From contig NZ_CP130713.1 in the NCBI RefSeq assembly GCF_030553055.1, positions 6,696,001-6,760,000 on the forward strand: 64,000 bases of DNA. The letters run 5' to 3'. The notes under the pieces are model-generated. The model saw only the letters and a list, made by a program, of their open reading frames with translations, was not told where the DNA came from and ran no database searches. Within the stretch, counting starts at the first letter, position 1. The number at the start of each line of letters is the position of its first letter. Below are positions 57,114-64,000 of this stretch, in pieces. Origin of the DNA: Streptomyces sp. XD-27. GTDB lineage: Bacteria; Actinomycetota; Actinomycetes; Streptomycetales; Streptomycetaceae. Both the position numbers and the translations under genes were made by a program.

Positions 57114-57821
57114 TCAGTCCAGCGGCGTCAGCAGGAAGCGGCCGATCAGGCCGACACTGGCGTCGAGCCGCTCGGCGAACTCCTCGGCCAGGTCGGGGAG
57201 CCCGCGCAGCCCCCACAGGCCGCGGAACGCGGCCCACGCGGCGTCCCGCGCCCGCTCCAGGCTCCAGGAGCCCACCAGGTGAGTGAGCGGATCCGCCACG
57301 TCCAGCAGGTCCGGGCCCGGCATCAGCTCCTCCCGGATCCGCTCCTCCAGCAGCGTCAGCAGATCCCCGACCCGGTCGAAGTCGCCTTCCAGCGCGGCCG
57401 GTTCGGCCTCCCGCGCCCGGCACGTGTCGACCAGGGCCAGCGCCAGGTCGTGCCCGATGTGCGCGTTGATCCCGGCCAGCGCGAACTGCAGCGGCCGCAC
57501 CGCCGGATGGGCGCGCGCGGTGAACAGCGGCCGCCAGCAGGCGGGCGGCCGCCGCCCGGCCGCGGCGGCGTCCACCGCGGCCAGATAGCGCCCCGCGAAC
57601 CGCACGTCCAGCTCCTCCGCCAGCCCCGGGTCCTGGAAGTACCCGGTGGTCAGGCGGCGGCCGACCTCCTCGGTGACGGACAGGTACACCTGGTTGAAGA
57701 CCGCCACCCCGTCCCGTGGCGGCAGCGCGGCGCCGATCTCGCGCATCCGCGCCACCACACGGTCCACGGTGCGGGGGAGGGCCCGCTCGGGCTGCGGAAG
57801 GATCTCCTCGGCCGAAGTCAT
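57114..57821 (-). CDS. DUF5995 family protein
   Basis: The 235-residue soluble helical protein has VDRVVARMREIGAALPPRDG, VAVFNQVYLSVTEEV, then FALAGINAHIGHDLALALVD, where His, Asn and His could bind a metal, and a C-terminal LERARDAAWAAFRGLW. These segments fit DUF5995, whose function is unknown. The ATG at 57821 is the only good start. It is convergent with the monooxygenase. Confidence 0.75.
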   Translation of the reverse strand: MTSAEEILPQPERALPRTVDRVVARMREIGAALPPRDGVAVFNQVYLSVTEEVGRRLTTGYFQDPGLAEELDVRFAGRYLAAVDAAAAGRRPPACWRPLFTARAHPAVRPLQFALAGINAHIGHDLALALVDTCRAREAEPAALEGDFDRVGDLLTLLEERIREELMPGPDLLDVADPLTHLVGSWSLERARDAAWAAFRGLWGLRGLPDLAEEFAERLDASVGLIGRFLLTPLD

Positions 57822-57968
57822 GGCAGTCAGCGTCCCAGCGGGACGCCGCCCCGGCCCGCCGCCTGCCGCCGCTTCCCCGGAACGGGCTAACGGGCGCGTG
57901 CGGACCGGGTGGCGGGGAAGGCTCCTGTATCGGCCGGTTCCATGATCGCGACGCTGGCGATCACCAGT

Positions 57969-57998
57969 TTGTCCGAACGGAAGTGCTTCGACTATTAA
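57969..57998 (+). promoter_or_regulatory. Candidate promoter of the nucleobase permease gene
   Basis: TTGTCC (57969-57974) and TATTAA (57993-57998) are separated by 18 bases and lie about 50 bases before the permease start. Pattern match only, but the AT-rich -10 stands out in this region. Confidence 0.4.
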
Positions 57999-58047
57999 TC
58001 ACACCGGCTCTGTGACGTGCAGAGCGTCGCGAGCGTGGAGTGTGATC

Positions 58048-59433
58048 ATGGCGAGCTTCGGGTGGAAGCTGCATGGGGACGGCAAGCACCTGGAGCCGGG
58101 AGAGGTGGTCAAACCGGGGGAGCGCCTGACCTGGGGCCGCACGATAGGACTCGGCGCTCAGCACGTCGTCTCGATGATCGGGGCATGTTTTGTCGCCCCG
58201 GTACTCATGGGCCTGGACCCCGGCCTTGCCCTGATGGCTTCCGGCGTCGCGACTGTTCTGTTCCTCGTGATGACACGTGGACGTGTCCCCAGCTACCTCG
58301 GCTCCTCACTCTCCTTCGTGGGCGTATCGGCGGTGATCGCGGGCCAGGGCGGAGACGCCGGCACTCTGACGGGCGCCATGCTCGTCGTGGGCGCGTGCCT
58401 GGCGGGGTGCGGCATCGCCATCCACGTTCTCGGGGCCCGCGTGATCCACGCCGTGCTCCCGCCAGTGGTCACGGGCGCCGTCGTCATGCTGATCGGCTTC
58501 AACCTCGCCCCGGTCGCGGCTTCGACGTATTGGCCCCAGGACCAGTGGACCGCTCTGGCCACCATGCTCTTCACCGGCCTCGCTCTTGTGGTCCTGCGAG
58601 GCTTCTGGTCACGCATAGCGATCTTCCTCGGCCTGGTCTTCGGCTACGGCCTCTCCTGGATCCTCGATCTCACGGCGGGCAAGATCCATTCGGTCGATGG
58701 CTCGGGCAAGTCCACCGATCACTGGCGCATCGACTTCTCCGGAGTCGAGAAGGCTGACTGGATTGGCATTCCGCAGTTCCACACCCCCAACTTCTCGGTC
58801 TCGGCAATCCTGGTCGCGTTGCCCGTCTTGGTGGCGCTGGTGGCTGAGAACGCAGGCCACGTCAAGGCGGTCGGCGAGATGACCGGCGACCCGCTGGACG
58901 ACAAGATGGGGATGGCCATCGTCGCGGACGGCACGGCATCCGTGCTCTCGACTGCGGTCGGCGGCCCGGCGACCACGACGTACGCGGAGAACATCGGGGT
59001 CATGGCCGCGACCCGCGTCTACTCGACGGCGGCGTACTCCGCCGCAGCGGCCTTCGCTCTGCTCTTCGGTCTCTGCCCCAAGTTCGGCGCCGTCGTCGCT
59101 GCCATCCCCGGGGGCGTGCTCGGGGGCATCACCGTCATCTTGTACGGGATGATCGGCCTCCTCGGGGCGCAGATCTGGGTGCGCAACAAGGTGGACTTCA
59201 CCGTGCCGCTCAACCTCGTCCCCGCAGCCGCCGGCATCATCATCGGCATCGGCGGCGTCTCCTTGAAGTTCACGGACGACTTCGAACTCAACGGCATCGC
59301 GCTCGGGACGCTCATCGTGCTCACCGGATACCACGCCTTGCGTTGGCTCTCGCGGACCGCTGGTCGGCCCAACACGCCGCTCCTCGACGGCGGCACCAGC
59401 GAGTACGAGCGGTCCACCAGCGAGCCCGCCTGA
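58048..59433 (+). CDS. Uracil/xanthine permease (NCS2/solute carrier 23 family)
   Basis: The 461-residue protein has about 12 to 14 membrane segments and NCS2 hallmarks: TWGRTIGLGAQHVVSMIGAC, GRVPSYLGSSLSFVGVSAVI, LPVLVALVAENAGHVKAVGE and TAVGGPATTTYAENIGVMA. The last two match UraA-type proton symporters for uracil. ATG 58048 has GGAG nine bases upstream. Codon use is visibly less third-position GC-biased (TTG, GCT, GTA) than in neighbouring genes, and an IS605 remnant follows, so the gene may be acquired. Confidence 0.9.
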   Translation: MASFGWKLHGDGKHLEPGEVVKPGERLTWGRTIGLGAQHVVSMIGACFVAPVLMGLDPGLALMASGVATVLFLVMTRGRVPSYLGSSLSFVGVSAVIAGQGGDAGTLTGAMLVVGACLAGCGIAIHVLGARVIHAVLPPVVTGAVVMLIGFNLAPVAASTYWPQDQWTALATMLFTGLALVVLRGFWSRIAIFLGLVFGYGLSWILDLTAGKIHSVDGSGKSTDHWRIDFSGVEKADWIGIPQFHTPNFSVSAILVALPVLVALVAENAGHVKAVGEMTGDPLDDKMGMAIVADGTASVLSTAVGGPATTTYAENIGVMAATRVYSTAAYSAAAAFALLFGLCPKFGAVVAAIPGGVLGGITVILYGMIGLLGAQIWVRNKVDFTVPLNLVPAAAGIIIGIGGVSLKFTDDFELNGIALGTLIVLTGYHALRWLSRTAGRPNTPLLDGGTSEYERSTSEPA

Positions 59434-59459
59434 CGCTCGAGAGGAAGGGCGGGATCTCG

Positions 59460-59549
59460 ATGGTGGAAGCTCACGGGCGGCCTATCAAGATCCCGCTCAT
59501 GGCTGAGGTGGGCTCATGGCTGCCCGGCCTGCGCAGCAGTAACGGGTGA
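59460..59549 (+). CDS. Possible 29-residue peptide ORF
   Basis: ATG 59460 opens a 29-codon frame (MVEAHGRPIKIPLMAEVG ... SSNG) preceded by GAGGAAGG. I know of no family. The short length and single Shine-Dalgarno-like site are the only support. Confidence 0.25.
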   Translation: MVEAHGRPIKIPLMAEVGSWLPGLRSSNG

Positions 59550-59596
59550 GGGCAGACCACCGAGCGGTCTGAGCTGCGGAGACGTATTTTCAGAAC

Positions 59597-59854
59597 ATGG
59601 ACTTCCGCATCACTGCGGAGGAGCAATCCGTGCTCTTCTTGATCGTGGAGCATCTGGAGGGCGGCAACGCGCCGACAGTGCACGAACTGTCCCGTGATGC
59701 CGACCGGAACGTAGCCGCCGAGGTCGCCTCGTTGCGTGCGAAAGGCTGGATACTGGCGCGCCTGGTCGAGGGGCGTGAAACGGTGATCGCGCTCTCCCCC
59801 CTCGCGGTGCAGGCGCTGAGCAACCTCCGGTACGGCGGGCGGTCGGGTGAGTGA
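59597..59854 (+). CDS. Hypothetical small protein, winged-helix-like
   Basis: The 85-residue protein MDFRITAEEQSVLFL... has alternating helices (EEQSVLFLIVEHLEG, TVHELSRDADRNVAAEVASL) and a turn (RAKGWILARLVEGRETVIAL) that resembles a MarR-like winged helix. No ribosome binding site is strong. Its codon use resembles the permease upstream. I cannot assign a function. Confidence 0.5.
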   Translation: MDFRITAEEQSVLFLIVEHLEGGNAPTVHELSRDADRNVAAEVASLRAKGWILARLVEGRETVIALSPLAVQALSNLRYGGRSGE

Positions 59855-60009
59855 CAGGGCCCCGCCCGCTGATACCCGTGGACCCCCGCAACACCTCGCG
59901 CACGTGCCCGCAGTGCGGGCACGTGGACGGCGAGAACCGCGACGGCGAGGAGAAGCCCGCCGGATCTATCCGGGGGAGGAGTCACGACTGCTCCACTTCT
60001 TCCAGGTGA
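59851..60009 (+). pseudogene. tnpB: 3' remnant of an IS200/IS605-family tnpB gene
   Basis: The 52-codon frame encodes IPVDPRNTSRTCPQCGHV at 59872-59925, the first half of the C-terminal zinc ribbon typical of Streptomyces IS605 OrfB/TnpB proteins. It then jumps to EEKPAGSIRGRSHDCSTS, which looks like the extreme TnpB tail. The second CxxC and everything before the ribbon are missing, so it is a deletion remnant. No insertion-element ends were identified. Confidence 0.7.
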
Positions 60010-60781
60010 GGGGGATCGGAGCAATGTTGGTGGCCGAAAACAGCGGTCCTTCCGGCGTCGTCCGCGATGGTCCTGCGGCCCCGTACGTGATGCCCAGCAG
60101 GTCGTGCAGGGCCCGCCGCCCCTCCTCGGTCACCCGCAGCGCCCGCTGGCTGCCGATCCGGACGCACCAGCCGGCGTCCAGCGCGTGGCGGCAGAGCGCG
60201 GCCCCGGCCACCCCCGCCAGGTGCGGTCGGCGTTCCGTCCAGTCCAGGCAGTCGCGGGCCAGCGGCCTGCGGCCGCGCGGCGCGGTGGCCAGGTCCATGC
60301 CCAGGTCCCGATACCAGGCCATCCCCGTGTCCGTCAGCGCGAACCCCGTGGCCTGCTGGAGCAGTCCGCGGTCCAGCATGGCGGTGGTGATCGCGGTGCC
60401 GAGCCGCCCGGCCAGATGGTCGTAGCAGGTACGGGCACGGGCCATGGCCTCGCTCGCGCCGGACGCCCGCAGCGTGCGGGGCGGCGGGGACGGCGCGGCA
60501 TGCGCGGACAGGTCCTCGATGAGCTGCGCGACCCGCGGACCGGCCAGCCGTACGTAGCGGTGGCGGCCCTGCCGTTCCTGCGTCAGCAGACCGCCCTCGA
60601 CGAGACGGCTGAGATGTTCGCTCGCCGTGGACGCGGCGACCCCGGCGTGCCGCGCGAGCTCACCGGCGGTCCACGCCCGCCCGTCCAGCAGGGCCAGGCA
60701 GAACCGCGCCCGCGTCTCGTCGGCCAGCAGCCCTGCCAGCCGGGCCAGTTCCGGTCCTGTGTGCGGCTCGCGGTGCGTCAT
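59966..60781 (-). CDS. ArsR family helix-turn-helix regulator, C-terminus possibly altered
   Basis: The 271-residue protein has an ArsR winged helix (LARLAGLLADETRARFCLAL, GELARHAGVAASTASEHLSRL, VEGGLLTQERQGRHRYVRL) and a longer C-terminal domain (CLDWTERRPHLAGVAGAALC, LRVTEEGRRALHDLLGI). Relatives normally end shortly after LHDLLG. Here about 40 more residues follow (TYGAAGPSRTTPEG ... SSRDSSPG), the last of which are antisense to the tnpB remnant, suggesting that an insertion or deletion changed the 3' end. The effector is unknown. Confidence 0.85.
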   Translation of the reverse strand: MTHREPHTGPELARLAGLLADETRARFCLALLDGRAWTAGELARHAGVAASTASEHLSRLVEGGLLTQERQGRHRYVRLAGPRVAQLIEDLSAHAAPSPPPRTLRASGASEAMARARTCYDHLAGRLGTAITTAMLDRGLLQQATGFALTDTGMAWYRDLGMDLATAPRGRRPLARDCLDWTERRPHLAGVAGAALCRHALDAGWCVRIGSQRALRVTEEGRRALHDLLGITYGAAGPSRTTPEGPLFSATNIAPIPLTWKKWSSRDSSPG

Positions 60782-60888
60782 CCGACCATCATGCGCCCGC
60801 GATGTTTCGGTGTCTGCCGAAACATCGGGGACGGAGGGGCGGGGAGGAGACCGCAGAGGGATACGGCCCGTCCGGGGCGCCGCGGCGG

Positions 60889-62145
60889 CTACCCGGTGTG
60901 CTCTCGCCGCGCGGGCTCGCCGTCCGGCCGCGCCGCCGCGGCCGCGCCCCGCCCCGGCGCGGACGGCGCGCTGCCCGCCAGGACGCCCGCGCCCGCCACC
61001 AGGCCCAGTGCCAACGCCGTGACCAGGCCGAACGACACCGTCAACGAGGTCAGGTCGGCGACCGAGCCCATCGCGGCCGGGGCGATCAGGCCCGAGGTGT
61101 ACGTGATCGTGGCGACACCCGCGATCGACTGGCTCGGGGCCGGGCCGCTGCGGCCCGCCGCCGCGAAGGCGAGCGGGACGACGACGGCGACGCCCAGGCC
61201 GATCAGGCCGAAGCCCGCGATGGCGACCGCGACGCCCGGCGCCGCCACCACCAGCACCCCGCCGACCGTGGCGAGCGCTCCGCCCGCGCGGACCGTACGC
61301 GCCGGGCCGAACCGTTCGACGACCGCGTCGCCCGCCAGCCGGGCCGCGGCCATCGTGCAGGCGAAGGCGGTGGTGCAGGCCGCCGCGAGGCCGGGGGAAG
61401 AGCCCAGCGCGTCGCGCAGATAGACCGCGGACCAGTCCAGGCTCGCGCCCTCCGCGAAGACCGCGCAGAACCCGACCGCGCCGATGACCAGCGCCGAGCG
61501 CGGCGGGAGCGCGAAGCGGGGCGGCGGGTGCTCATCGGGGGCGCCGCGCACGTCCAGCACCCACCGGCAGACCACGGCCCCGAGCGCCACGAGCACCGCG
61601 GCCGCGACGCCCAGATGCAGCAGGCCGTCGGCCTCGGCGTGCACGGCGACCGCGCCCGCGGCGGAACCGGCGAGGAGTCCGGCGCTCCACATCCCGTGCA
61701 GCCCCGACATGACGGACCGGCCGAGGCGCTGCTCGACCTCCACCCCGAGGGCGTTCATCGCGACGTCCGACATCCCCGAGGTCGCGCCGTACACGAACAG
61801 CGCTCCGCACAGCGTGACCGGCCCGGACGCGGCGGCGGGCAGCGCGAGCGAGGCGCACCACAGCACCATCAGCCCGCGCAGCGCGGCACGCGCTCCGAAC
61901 CGGTGGCTGATCCGCCCGGCCAGCGGCATCGCGACGGACGCGCCGATCGCCGGGAAGGCGAGCGCGACGCCGAGCTGTCCGGCGCTGAGGTCCAGCCGCT
62001 CCTGGAGCCACGGGATACGGGTGGCGAAACTTCCGGAGACGGCGCCGTGCACGGCGAACACCGCGGCGACGGCCAACCGTGCCCGCCGCACCTCGGATAT
62101 GTGCGGCCCGCCTGCTGTCCCACTGCTGCCCATGCTGCTGCCCAC
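60889..62145 (-). CDS. MFS transporter (YbjJ-like)
   Basis: The 418-residue protein has 12 hydrophobic helices. N-terminal ARLAVAAVFAVHGAVSGSFA, RIPWLQERLDLSAGQLG and GRISHRFGARAALR, and the conserved MSDVAMNALGVEVEQR segment, match the E. coli YbjJ-type group, whose substrate is unknown. It is divergent from a ROK regulator, the probable controller. The short Met/Gly/Ser N-terminus could start at either of two ATGs (62145 or 62133). Confidence 0.85.
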   Translation of the reverse strand: MGSSMGSSGTAGGPHISEVRRARLAVAAVFAVHGAVSGSFATRIPWLQERLDLSAGQLGVALAFPAIGASVAMPLAGRISHRFGARAALRGLMVLWCASLALPAAASGPVTLCGALFVYGATSGMSDVAMNALGVEVEQRLGRSVMSGLHGMWSAGLLAGSAAGAVAVHAEADGLLHLGVAAAVLVALGAVVCRWVLDVRGAPDEHPPPRFALPPRSALVIGAVGFCAVFAEGASLDWSAVYLRDALGSSPGLAAACTTAFACTMAAARLAGDAVVERFGPARTVRAGGALATVGGVLVVAAPGVAVAIAGFGLIGLGVAVVVPLAFAAAGRSGPAPSQSIAGVATITYTSGLIAPAAMGSVADLTSLTVSFGLVTALALGLVAGAGVLAGSAPSAPGRGAAAAARPDGEPARREHTG

Positions 62146-62197
62146 CCCTTCCCGAAACTCCCCTTGGATCGCGTCGCGGACGACGCGGAGAGAAACT

Positions 62198-62216
62198 ATC
62201 AGGAACCCTGCCTGAT
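62198..62216. promoter_or_regulatory. Inverted repeat in the MFS/ROK divergent promoter region
   Basis: ATCAGG, seven bases, CCTGAT form a 19-bp dyad 43 bases before the ROK start and 53 bases before the MFS start. It is a plausible operator for the ROK regulator. Confidence 0.4.
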
Positions 62217-62258
62217 GAATAGGCGGCCGGGTGTGCGATCTGATGGAAGGATTCGGTC

Positions 62259-63488
62259 ATGACGTCGACGCGCACAGCCCCGGTGGGCCGTACCGCCTCC
62301 CCGAGCACGGCACGGGTCATCAACGACCGGCTCGCCCTCCGACTCCTCCAGGAGCACGGGGCGCTGACCGCCAGTCAGCTCAAGGCGCTGACCGGGCTGT
62401 CCCGGCCCACCGTCGCCGACCTGGTGGACCGGTTGCAGGACGCCGGGCTGATCACCGTCGTCGGCGAGTCGGGCGCGGAGCGCCGCGGCCCCAACGCCCG
62501 GCTGTACGGGATCGTCGCCGACCGAACCCATCTCGCCGGGGTCGACGCCCGTACGCACAGCGTCGCCGTGTGTGTCACGGACCTGCTCGGCGAGGTACTG
62601 GCCGAGGCGACGCTGCCCGTCGACCCGGACGCCGACCCCGCGCACACGGTGGGCGCCGCCGTCGACCTGATGGCGCGTACGGTCCAGGAGGCGGGTGCCG
62701 CGCCGCTGCACACCGTCGCCGTCGGCGCACCGGGCCTGGTCGATCCGGCCACCGGAGAGCTGAACCCCGCTACCGGGCTCCCCTCCTGGCACCTGCCGCC
62801 CTGGCATCGGCGGCTGGCCACGGCCCTGCACCGGCGACTCGCGGTGCCGGTACTGCTGGAGAACGAGGTCAACCTCGCCGCGGTCGCCGAGCAGCGCACC
62901 GGCGCCGCCCGCGACCGCGACACCTTCGTGCTGCTCTGGCTCGGGCACGGCATCGGCGCGGCCGTCGTCCTCGACGGAGCGCTGCGGCGCGGGGCGTCCG
63001 GCGGCACCGGCGAGATCGGCTTCCTGCCGGTCCCCGGCACCGGAGAGCTGCCGTCGGCGACCGACTGCGCGGGCGGCTTCCACGACCTGGCATCGGCCGA
63101 GGCCGTGACCCGACTGGCCCGCGAGCACGGTTTCGCGGAGGAAGCGGCCCAGGGCGCGGCGGACGGCGCGGAGGCGGCGACCCGGGCGGCCGTCCAGGCG
63201 GGCGAGCGCGGCGAACCGTTTCTGGACGCACTCGCGGCCCGGATCGCGATCGGCGCGGCCGCCGTCTGCGCCGTGCTCGACCCCGGCTGCGTGGTCCTGG
63301 GCGGCGAGGTCGGCCGCGCCGGCGGCGCGGCGCTCGCCCGCCAGGTCGAGCGCCATCTCGCGCGGATGTCGCCGCTGCGTACCGAGGTACGGGCCGGGGC
63401 GGCGGGCGGCGGCGGGGTGCTGCGCGGCGCGGTCCTCACCGCGATGGACGCCGCCCAGGACGACCTCTTCGGCGGCGGCGCCCGCTGA
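62259..63488 (+). CDS. ROK family transcriptional regulator
   Basis: The 409-residue protein has an N-terminal winged helix (RLALRLLQEHGALTASQLKA, GLSRPTVADLVDRLQDAGLI) followed by a ROK sugar-kinase-like domain (VAVGAPGLVDPATGELNPAT, PVLLENEVNLAAVAEQR, WLGHGIGAAVVLDGALRRGA, GTGEIGFLPV). ROK repressors sense sugars. It lies head to head with the MFS transporter. The usual ROK cysteine cluster for zinc is not obvious. Confidence 0.9.
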   Translation: MTSTRTAPVGRTASPSTARVINDRLALRLLQEHGALTASQLKALTGLSRPTVADLVDRLQDAGLITVVGESGAERRGPNARLYGIVADRTHLAGVDARTHSVAVCVTDLLGEVLAEATLPVDPDADPAHTVGAAVDLMARTVQEAGAAPLHTVAVGAPGLVDPATGELNPATGLPSWHLPPWHRRLATALHRRLAVPVLLENEVNLAAVAEQRTGAARDRDTFVLLWLGHGIGAAVVLDGALRRGASGGTGEIGFLPVPGTGELPSATDCAGGFHDLASAEAVTRLAREHGFAEEAAQGAADGAEAATRAAVQAGERGEPFLDALAARIAIGAAAVCAVLDPGCVVLGGEVGRAGGAALARQVERHLARMSPLRTEVRAGAAGGGGVLRGAVLTAMDAAQDDLFGGGAR

Positions 63489-63500
63489 CGGCTCCGGCGG

Positions 63501-63541
63501 CGGCTCCCGGCATCCGACGCCGCGGGAGCCGACGCCGTCCA
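63501..63541 (+). terminator. Terminator after the ROK regulator
   Basis: CGGCTCCCG (63501-63509) pairs with CGGGAGCCG (63533-63541), starting 13 bases after the stop. Confidence 0.55.
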
Positions 63542-63633
63542 TTCCCCGGACACCGGGTGAGACAAGCCACACGGAACCGGCCTCCAGCCCGGTTGCGGCG
63601 CATGGCACACTGGGGGGCGTACCAGTGACGTCA

Positions 63634-63760
63634 GCGCACTCCGGGGTCGGTGAAAATCCGAACCGGCGGTTACAGTCCGCGACCCGTCCGCAGCCAGCGG
63701 CCGGTTGACCAGGTGAAACTCCTGGACCGACGGTGAAAGTCCGGATGGGAGGCAGTGCGC
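63634..63760 (+). ncRNA. FMN riboswitch (RFN element) controlling ribD
   Basis: P1 is formed by GCGCACT (63634-63640) and AGTGCGC (63754-63760). Inside lie the conserved RFN blocks GGGTCGGTGAAAATCCGAAC, CGGCGGTTACAGTCCGCGAC, AGGTGAAACTCCTGGACCGA and CGGTGAAAGTCCGGATGGGA. FMN binding should reduce expression of the riboflavin genes that follow. The downstream 150 bases contain the palindrome CCGCCGGCCGGCGG (63782-63795), possibly part of the expression platform, and no T-run. Confidence 0.95.
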
Positions 63761-63913
63761 GGCGGGCGAAGCACCGGTGCGCCGCCGGCCGGCGGTCCGT
63801 CCCTGTTCGGGGCGTGCCCTGTCCGGTCCCCGGCGTACGCGCGGTGTGGCGTTCCCGCTTCTCTGTCGTACCGACAGCCCCGGAGTCCGTGCCCGAAGAG
63901 GCAGGAGGACCCG

Positions 63914-64000
63914 GTGGCCACCGCAGCCGAAACCCGCGCCATGCGCCGCGCCATCGAGCTCGCCGCCCACGGCCTCGGCCACACCAGCCCCAACCCCGTC
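63914..64000 (+). CDS. ribD: RibD: riboflavin-specific deaminase/reductase, N-terminal fragment (runs off the window)
   Basis: The first 29 codons read ATAAETRAMRRAIELAAHG then LGHTSPNPV, the deaminase N-terminus of RibD. It catalyses deamination and reduction of the pyrimidine intermediate of riboflavin. GTG 63914 has GGAGG five bases upstream; an ATG at 63941 is less likely. The FMN riboswitch upstream supports the call. Confidence 0.88.
   Translation, partial: MATAAETRAMRRAIELAAHGLGHTSPNPV

Noticed and set aside
57969-57998. Permease segment as a complete insertion sequence
   Set aside because: No terminal repeats or target duplications could be found; only a tnpB 3' remnant is present.

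Overview
The window is a piece of a Streptomyces chromosome. The sequence is very GC-rich with strong G/C bias at third codon positions and many GTG starts. It encodes Streptomyces-type markers: BldD, the actinobacterial integration host factor sIHF, a helicase-defective PriA, and a PGKGP-type EF-P. The order relA - hisS - rpsD - alaS - aro genes - efp/nusB - bldD - pyr operon - sIHF/gmk/rpoZ - coaBC - metK - priA - fmt - rpe - guaB1 is the conserved core order known from Streptomyces coelicolor. Most of the window is therefore vertically inherited core; accessory character appears only in the last 13 kb.

Layout. 1-9.2 kb: the end of relA, a DUF349 protein, a membrane-anchored cyclophilin, a metallo-beta-lactamase-fold hydrolase, hisS, a VKOR-type thiol oxidase, rarA, and an iron-box-controlled DUF2470 protein divergent from rpsD. 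9.3-23 kb: two small envelope proteins, alaS-ruvX-mltG-aroE, then tightly overlapping aroC-aroK-aroB-aroQ, a proline-rich P-loop protein, an M24 peptidase-like protein with altered metal ligands, efp and nusB. 23-34 kb: bldD and, divergently, the pyrimidine operon pyrR-pyrB-pyrC-membrane protein-carA-carB-pyrD-pyrF, with a PyrR-binding loop over the pyrR ribosome binding site. Three genes of this operon (pyrC, carA, pyrD) each carry an apparent single-base loss in a short C (or C/G) run; I saw no such break in any other gene here. 34-44 kb: sIHF, gmk, rpoZ, coaBC, metK, priA, fmt, rsmB. 44-50 kb: an MMPL transporter, rpe, a SorC-type regulator and guaB1 with a hairpin leader.

51-57 kb looks like a self-contained amino-acid catabolic locus: a cationic amino acid permease, an Lrp/AsnC regulator, a LysR regulator, a nitrilase-superfamily amidase and a flavin amino acid monooxygenase. 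The enzyme pair fits the two-step 2-monooxygenase/amidase route known for lysine, arginine or tryptophan. 58-60 kb carries a nucleobase permease with more relaxed codon use, two small ORFs and a 3' remnant of an IS605-family TnpB gene; it abuts an ArsR regulator whose C-terminus appears to run into the inserted DNA. The window ends with a divergent MFS/ROK regulator pair, an FMN riboswitch and the first 29 codons of ribD.

No tRNA or rRNA genes, CRISPR arrays, prophage or biosynthetic gene cluster were recognised. The small features found are iron, BldD-like, PyrR and FMN control sites, hairpin terminators, and two copies of a dispersed hairpin repeat.
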